This document shows positions 57,901-64,000 of a DNA stretch of 64,000 nt, in pieces. Each line of letters starts with the position of its first letter. Within the stretch, counting starts at the first letter, position 1. This DNA is from Selaginella moellendorffii. Its lineage: Eukaryota; Streptophyta; Lycopodiopsida; Selaginellales; Selaginellaceae. Location of the stretch: positions 376,806 to 440,805 of the forward strand of contig NW_003314274.1 in assembly GCF_000143415.4 (NCBI RefSeq), in the 5' to 3' direction. The notes under the pieces are model-generated. The model ran no database searches. It was not told the DNA's origin and was given only the letters and a program-made list of their open reading frames with translations. The position numbers and the translations under genes were made by a program.

Positions 57901-60557
57901 GATTATAGATCGTTGTGAATATTCAGACACGAGGACTGAAAAGCGCACTGGTGGCGCATCGAAGAAGGACAAACAGAAAAGCAATAGGAAAAAAGGAGGT
58001 ACAAATTATATTTGCAATGGCGTGTGGTCTCATGCCATTCCTTGCAGGAGAAACTTCTTCAAAGGCAAAACAGGCAAGCACCAGCCAAGCTCAAACTGAC
58101 AGTGGTCATAAAAAGCGAAAGCACGTTGGACAGTCGTCGAGATCAGAGGCGTTTGATTCGAAAAGGAAGAAGGGCAACGAAAAGATGATAGGTAATGCCT
58201 CACGGTTATGGCGTGTGTGCTCATGCCATTCATTGCAGATCAAGGGCTGAGTGAAAGCAGGCAGTCACCACCTCATGACTCAGATTCCTATGGCGGACTC
58301 CCCTTCCCCAATCTCAATGGAGAGGTACAATGGATGAGGGAAGCTTTTCAAGGCAGGGCCACGTTTTTCTCATCTCGTCGTCTTCGAAGGGTGCAAGAAC
58401 GTGCAGAAACCATGTTAAGACAGTCGGGTGAGGATACGGTCCTAGGTCACGCACTAAAACAGGCTATGGATGTCTTGTATTTTGAGATGGAGACTCGGCC
58501 AGATGATTTTCCCAAGATGGTCCTGGAAGAACAAGCCATCCAGCCTGAGCAGCCTATGGAAGAAATGCAGGAGGGGGATGAGGAGCCAGAGAAAGATAAT
58601 GAGCAAGAAGAGCAGAAGGACGAAGAGGAGGACAAAGAAGAGGAGGACGAAGAAGAGGAGGACGAAGAGGACTTGGATGGTCCTCACAATGGTGACGATC
58701 ACAATAACGACGACGACGATGATGACGACGATGGCCAGCCTGAGGTGGCCAAAGAGCGGCGGAGGAAGGTCATACAAGACAAACCATCAGGTAAATAATA
58801 ATACATCCATTCCTAACCTTTTACCATTTCTAACATTGTCCATGTAGGTCGCAGAGCAAATGGTAAGTAGAGATTATTCAGTTGAATTTACAAACTCTAG
58901 CCTTTAGTGTCGAGGAAGGATAGTGCCAAGCAAGGGTCGAAATGTATGTCCAATCCTTCAGAATCAGCAGTGCGCTCAAGTGATATCGGTCCTAGTTCCT
59001 CAATAGCAGTTGATGGTAAATACAGTATAGTCGATTCAATGTGCTAATGAGTTTGTTTTTAGTAGCACGGGAGGATACCATCTCAATCGAAGGGAGATAT
59101 TTGGACATGCATATGGATCCGCCAGTGGACTCTACTTGGCTGCAAGAGTCATCAGAGCTGGTGGAGGCTACTATCCATATCAACGCCAAGCAAGCTGACC
59201 ACGCTCCACTTGATGCTGCCCATACCACTGAGTCAATCTTGTCCACGTATCCAACTGACGGTGACCAGGCGCCATTGGACCCACATGAGGCCGCCCCAGC
59301 CGCCGAGCCGGTCGTATCCTCATTTCCAACGGACTCAACGTGTGCCCAATCGTCTGACTATGCGCCGTTGGAACCTCCCTACACCGCCCCTGTTGCCTGT
59401 TCGGTCATGTCCACTTTGCCAACGGAGGCACCAGCTGAAATGGCGTGTGATCACACGCCATCGGAACCACCCCATGCCACTATTGAGCCAGTTGTACCAG
59501 AGTCTACAGCTGAAATGGCATGTGCCCACACGCCATCGGATGCGATTGACCCCACATTGCAGAGGAGAGTATTTCCGCCCTTCACGTTTCCTCGACCAAA
59601 ACCCTCTCAACGACCATCGGGAGCAACATTCGCTAATATTGTAGATGGTAAAATTGACTTGTACCATTTTTTATGCTGACGCATTTCATTTCAGAGTCAC
59701 GGCGAAGGTACTGTATCGTTTTTGATCTGAACGGTGTCCTTTTCTCCCATGAGCGTGGCTTGTCCTCGAATGTCATTGCACCCTCCAAAGCCTGCGGTCG
59801 CAAGTTGGTCAAAAGAGACAGATTCACATTAATCACACGGGAGAAACTGCGGGATCTAATAATGACCATGCGACACTTAAAACAGAGGGCCGGGTTCAAT
59901 TTGCAATTGGGAGTTTGGACATCCATGATGCGCCACAATGCATTAACGTTGCTACAGATGATGCACGATCAGACGCGAGTAATATTACCATTTGACTTTC
60001 TCCTAACGCAGGAGGATTGCTTGACTATGGTCCATGTGAGGGGTAGCAAGCCCATCTTCGTCAAGCCAGAGGCTATAGTGATGAACCGGACTGCTAGCTC
60101 AAGTGAAATCCTCATCATCGATGACTCGCCGATTAAAACTGCAGCGAACACTCACACATATGCAGTGCACCCCATCTCTTGCAGTATGGAAACTAGGGAG
60201 AAGAAACCGTATGTTCTGGGGGACCTTGCAAAACGGCTTGGAGCGATGGTGATAGAGAACCGGCCAGTCCAGGAGGTGGCTGCAGAAATCAACCAAATGG
60301 CAGATGGAACGGTATATCAGAAGCCATTTGATCGGACAGACACCAGTCATCATTTATGGCATGTATATTGTCTAGCCAAGCACTATCCGCATCTCCATAA
60401 TCTGCTCAACCGGATGGGTTCTTCGACCACTGAACATGAGCGTGGACGTATTAGAGAAGAGATGGCATTACTATTGGGTTTAAATCCTGATAGTGTGGAG
60501 AGTGATGAAATTCCAAGATTATTGTATAGGCGTTGGAGGCAAAAAATAACAGTCTGA
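54936..60557 (+). pseudogene. ParB-like / FCP1-like fusion gene, copy 2 (nearly intact)
   Basis: The predicted exons are 54936-54938, 55178-56355, 56410-57733, 57784-57870, 57909-57998, 58048-58191, 58239-58790, 58848-58862, 58908-59015, 59063-59647 and 59695-60557. Their sum is 4949 nt; adding the single A missing at about 55570 relative to copy 1 gives 4950 nt, a multiple of three (1649 aa plus stop). Introns 3-10 are all phase 1, 38-57 bp long, and every junction keeps the frame, which strongly supports one gene and not three. The N-terminal third has the ParB-like fold motifs, about residues 1067-1107 are almost all Glu/Asp, and residues 1362-1649 are an FCP1-like HAD domain. Remaining damage is the frameshift at 55570 and TAG at 57049-57051, which copy 1 shares. 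The biochemical role is unknown. Confidence 0.8.
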
Positions 60558-60975
60558 GATGGCATGTATTTATTTAAAAATGTAACTTATTATGGCATGG
60601 GGTTCCATGCAATTGTATTAATATTAAAAGACAATTCTTTGAGAGGATTTGCATTATACTAGAAGTGTTACAGCATGTTATTGGAAGTCTATGAAGTTGT
60701 TTTATTAATAATGGGAAAGTAAAGATTGAATGGGGACTTGGGCTCCACCTAGACTCGAAACAACTGAGCCAATATTAAAAGGATGGAAAGAAATTGGACG
60801 ACGATGACAAGGAGAAGAGAGAGGTGAAGCAGTGGCAGGGGGAGGAGAAGTGATTGAGTAGACATTTCCTTGTTTAAAATAAAATGGCATGTGCCTCAAT
60901 GCAGTTGAATTTTGTTATATTTATATACTATATAAAGGTTTGGAAACCTTATTTTACAAGTGGGATAATGACAAT
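60558..60975. other. Right subterminal non-coding region of DNA transposon copy 2
   Basis: Matches 30372-30789 with few changes; the palindrome at 60592-60613 has lost one symmetric base (GCAAT instead of GCCAT). Confidence 0.7.
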
Positions 60976-60999
60976 TCCCACTTTAACGAAATAGAGCTT

Positions 61000-61297
61000 C
61001 GATACCAATGTTAGGATCCTATCCCTTACACCCTAAGCCAACTGGCTAAAGGGGTGATCACTTGATTGCAGGGCCCTTTCTTTATCCTATTATTCTGACC
61101 TGATGCCTAACAATCCTCCCCCTCGTCAGGGAATGATCGTCTGCGATCATACTTAGGCCACCATCCGGTCACCATGGTCCTTCTCTTAGGGTCTACCAAA
61201 CCTTCGTTCTCCCTCTAGATCCACCATGTTGAATATTCCTTCAGAATATTCCTGCCCCACTCGGCAGCCACGAGAATCGAACTGGGCTCCGATACCA
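61000..61297 (-). mobile_element. TRIM (terminal-repeat retrotransposon in miniature), partial
   Basis: A 104-bp LTR (61009-61112) with ends TGTTAGG...CCTAACA is flanked on the right by a purine-rich tract in reverse (ATCCTCCCCCTCGTCAGGG, 61113-61131) and on the left by a primer-binding site in reverse (GATACCA, 61001-61007). A second reverse primer-binding site lies at 61286-61297 (GCTCCGATACCA). This is one LTR shared between two interiors, the tandem arrangement common in TRIMs. The DNA transposon ends inside the left PBS. No second LTR follows at 61298. Confidence 0.75.
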
Positions 61298-62151
61298 TTG
61301 TCGTCGACTTGACAATGATAAGCACAAGTCTCGCAAGCGTTCGTGGAGTCCTTCTATTGAGAATCGTCGTGATGATCGCCGTGGACACAAGGATGGGAAC
61401 AAGCATCACAAGTTGAAGTCGGTGGTGACTACTTCAGATGCAAAGGGGTCCAAGAAGCAGAAGTTCTTTGTGAAGAATTATAGATAGGGTTGTCATCATT
61501 GTGGTGAACTTGGACACTACAAGGCTGATTGTCTGCAGTTGAAGAACAAGCAGCAGGATAAGAAGAATGGCCACTTTTCTTCTCACGGTAAGTCCGATAC
61601 TAAAAAGTTGCAAACTTTGCAGCGTGAGGATGAGGAGAACGACCATTCTGGTCGGAGGAAGCAACTTTCAATCGTTGCTCGTCAGCTCAACTATGTGTGG
61701 AACAAGATGGAGCTCGAGGATACGCGTGAATCAGCTCTAATGCTAGAGGGCGTGTTCCGTGGCGATCCAGTGCGGATTTTACTGGATAGTGGGAGCGATG
61801 ACAACTTTGTTTCGGCAAAGTTTGTTGCGGAGCATAGCCTGGTCACACGTGGAGTTCTTCCATACACAGTGGAAGGTGCAGCCACCTCTACTCAACATTT
61901 CGATGCTTGTGTCAAGGGGCTGGAAGTGTTGGTTGGCAAAACCACACTTGTGGAGACTTTTTATCTCGCGGATATTCATCGTGTTCAACGACAAGTCAAG
62001 GAGTTACTTGAGTTTGGATTTATTCAGCCAAGTAAATCTCCGTTTGGTGCTCCGGTCTTGCTTGTGAAGAAGAAGGACGGTTCAATGCGGATGTGTATTG
62101 ACTACCGTGCTTTAAACAAGAAGACAGTGAAGGACAAGATGCCGATGCCAC
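61298..62151 (+). pseudogene. Gypsy gag-pol fragment (nucleocapsid, protease, RT start)
   Basis: The fragment encodes a basic Gag tail, a CCHC zinc knuckle (61491-61532, [14 protein letters not shown]), a protease with the active site [11 protein letters not shown] (about 61783-61815), and then directly the start of RT ([40 protein letters not shown]). The linker between protease and RT is far too short, so an internal deletion has joined them at about 61975-61985. A TAG lies just before the knuckle (61485-61487). The RT is cut at 62151 by an inserted LTR. It is a different gypsy family from chromovirus A. Confidence 0.82.
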
Positions 62152-62749
62152 TGTAAGCCACAAATTTTTCCTTTCCAATTTGCCAGCTTACCTCGTCTAT
62201 CCGACCAACTCTGCCTTGGCTTGTGCTAAGTTCCTTCGCCAAGGTTCTCGCCTATGGTACTAGCTCCTATTTGGTCCTACTTGGTTTCAGCTACTCACTG
62301 CACGAGCAACGGAGTGTTAGCCATCCATCTACGGATTCCCAAATCTCTCCCAATCCCCCTCCCCGGGTTAGACTGGACTTAAGGTTCGGCTACACTCCCC
62401 GCAGGCACAAGCAGCCAAGCACACCAAGCCTCCAGGTTCCTAACACCCCTTGGTACCACAAGACTTGATCATGGGACCCTCTAAATCCCAAGTCTTGGGT
62501 GCAGCACTTGCTTCGGGACGTCGGGGCGAAACACCGTGGCCTAACGGCCCGGCATGGGTACCTCTACCCCCCCTCTTCCATCCCGAAGGGAAGGCCCAAG
62601 CCCCCGGAAGGGCGAGGACCAATGAGCCACAAGGTACTCAAGTGGGGCACCACTCCACCTGAGCCGGGAGCACCGCAGTCGGTTTCCCTTTCGGGAGTGG
62701 GAGCTGCTCTTGAGCACTTCCTTGGATGGCCCCTCCGGCATGAGCCAAG
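62152..62749 (-). repeat. Inverted, truncated chromovirus LTR
   Basis: The sequence is the reverse complement of the end of the chromovirus LTR: it starts TGTAAGCCACAAATTTTTCC and continues to GCATGAGCCAAG, where it is cut by the next insertion. It interrupts the gypsy RT fragment. Confidence 0.88.
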
Positions 62750-63991
62750 TGTAAGGAACCGACTCCCCGAGATGTCGTAGGCTAAAGGATCCCCAAAAGC
62801 TTGACCGAAATGACAAAGAGTTCATCGGATGGGACCAAGTCGAGGATCGAGTCCAAGACCGACTCTAGGACCGAGTTCGAGATAGAGTCCGGAATCGAGT
62901 CCGAGACCAACTCGGGAACCGAGTTCGAGTCCGAGTTCGAGACCGAGTTCGAGACGGAGTCCGAGATCCGAAATCGGGTCCGAGACCGAGTCCGAGGTCG
63001 AGTCCGAGGTCGGGTCCGAGATCAGGTCCGAGATCGAGTCCGAGATCGAGTCCGAGACCGAATCCGAAGTCGGATCCGAAATCGGGTCCGAGATTGAGCC
63101 AGAGACTAAGTCCAAATACTAATACGGGTCAAGGGGTGAAAGCCCAAAGCGTGCTCTCCCGGGGGGGGGGGGGNNNNNNNNNNNNNNNNNNNNNNNNNNN
63201 NNNNNNNNNNNNNNNNNNNNNNNNNNNNNNNNNNNNNNNNNNNNNNNNNNNNNNNNNNNNNNNNNNNNNNNNNAAAGTATAGTAGGGATAGTGAGGTCCA
63301 GGAACCAGTTTTGAAGGGACTCTCCAGTTGGGCTTCCAAACCAACTTGAGGTTGAGACTGGGACCAAGGACCTTGGGTGGGAGTGAGCATGGACTTGGCT
63401 GGTGCCGGAGGGGCCATCCAAGGAAGTGCTCAAGAGCAGCTCCCACTCCCGAAAGGGAAACCGACTGCGGTGCTCTCGGCTCAGGTGGAGTGGTGCCCCA
63501 CTTGAGTACCTTGTGGCTCATTGGTCCTTGCCCTTCCGGGGGCTTGGACCTTCCCTTCGGGATGGAAGAGGGGGGGTAGAGGTACCCATACCGGGCCGTT
63601 AGGCCACGGTGTTTCGCCCCGACGTCCCGAAGCAAGTGCTGCACCCAAGACTTGGGATTTAGAGGGTCCCATGATCAAGTCTTGTGGTACCAAGGGGTGT
63701 TAGGGATCTGGAGGCTTGGTGTGCTTGGCTGCTTGTGCCTGCGGGGAGTGTAGCCGAACCTTAAGTCCAGTCTAACCCGGGGAGGGGGATTGGGAGAGAT
63801 GTGGGAATCCGTAGATGGATGGCTAACACTCCGTTGCTCGTGCAGTGAGTAGCTGAAACCAAGTAGGACCAAGTAGGAGCTGGTACCATAGGCGAGAACC
63901 TTGGCGAGGGAACTTAGCACAAGCCAAGGCAGAGTTGGTCGGATAGACGAGGTAAGCTGGCAAATTGGAAAGGAAAAATTTGTGGCTTACA
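62750..63991 (+). repeat. Complete 5' LTR of another chromovirus copy
   Basis: The LTR runs from TGTAAGGAACCG to GTGGCTTACA (about 1242 bp including a 100-N gap) and is followed by the start of a PBS (ATTTGGTAT, 63992-64000). It shows the GAGTCC repeat (62838-63110), the GGGTGAAAGCCCAAAGCG block, a G homopolymer and the TATAGTAGGG block. The rest of the element lies beyond the window. Confidence 0.9.
63174..63273. other. Assembly gap (100 N) at a G homopolymer
   Basis: The gap begins directly inside a run of G and ends before AAAGTATAGTAGGG. In the homologous LTR the interval is a 25-base G run plus about 20 bp, so the gap is probably a sequencing failure at the homopolymer. Confidence 0.97.
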
Positions 63992-64000
63992 ATTTGGTAT

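Larger units (their letters stand above)
48565..60999. mobile_element. DNA transposon copy 2 (12.4 kb)
   Basis: Both terminal inverted repeats are present (48565-48588 and 60976-60999) and match those of copy 1 exactly. The left flank ends GTCT, as in copy 1, but the right flank is CGATACCA, part of a TRIM primer-binding site, so there is no target-site duplication. The element is shorter mainly because its array has a single unit. A 100-N gap interrupts the transposase. The transposase is dead, while the second gene is almost intact. Confidence 0.93.

Overview
The window is eukaryotic and made almost entirely of nested transposable elements; no ordinary host gene was recognised. Plant-type telomere repeats (TTTAGGG), Ty3/gypsy retrotransposons primed by initiator-Met tRNA, a chromovirus with a C-terminal chromodomain, and C-to-T decay at CG and CHG positions all point to a land plant. 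The predicted introns are only 38-54 bp, which is very short for a seed plant and suggests a seed-free lineage such as a Selaginella-like lycophyte. That assignment is an inference.

Layout. Positions 1-5918 are the 5' LTR and decayed gag-pol of a plus-strand chromovirus (element A). Its 3' LTR starts at 5919 and is split at 5997 by a non-autonomous, minus-strand LTR element (LARD A, 5998-32123, TSD ATTGG). LARD A's right-hand LTR is in turn split by an 18.1-kb DNA transposon (12691-30813, 24-bp perfect terminal inverted repeats, TSD GTCT). The chromovirus LTR resumes to 33342 and carries a 162-bp solo LTR. Positions 33343-37466 hold old, AT-rich, degenerate DNA with remnants of an LTR and of a LINE. 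LARD B (37467-48564) follows, with an inverted solo LTR inside its left LTR (TSD CTCGG). A second, shorter copy of the DNA transposon lies at 48565-60999, inserted at the same site of the same LTR but with an unrelated right flank (a TRIM element). The window ends with a fragment of another gypsy element (61298-62151), an inverted truncated chromovirus LTR, and the full 5' LTR of another chromovirus copy.

The main discovery is the large DNA transposon. It has two divergent genes. The minus-strand gene encodes a 1021-aa DDE-like transposase of the DUF7869-like type and is open in copy 1. The plus-strand gene, as I reconstruct it, has 11 exons and encodes a protein of about 1650 aa that joins a ParB-like domain near the N-terminus, an acidic linker and an FCP1-like HAD phosphatase domain at the C-terminus. 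All eight later introns are in phase 1. The element also carries about twenty near-perfect 22-bp palindromes (core GGCATGNGGCCNCATGCC) spread over exons, introns and flanks, and between the genes an 853-bp tandem array with telomere-like motifs (eight units in copy 1, one in copy 2). The two copies have decayed in complementary ways: copy 1 has an open transposase and a broken plus-strand gene, while copy 2 has a transposase with three nonsense mutations and a nearly open plus-strand gene.

The LARDs and the chromovirus share the primer-binding site and parts of their LTRs, so the chromovirus family probably supplies (or supplied) enzymes for the LARDs. Two 100-N gaps (51917-52016, 63174-63273) and long G homopolymers mark weak points of the assembly.
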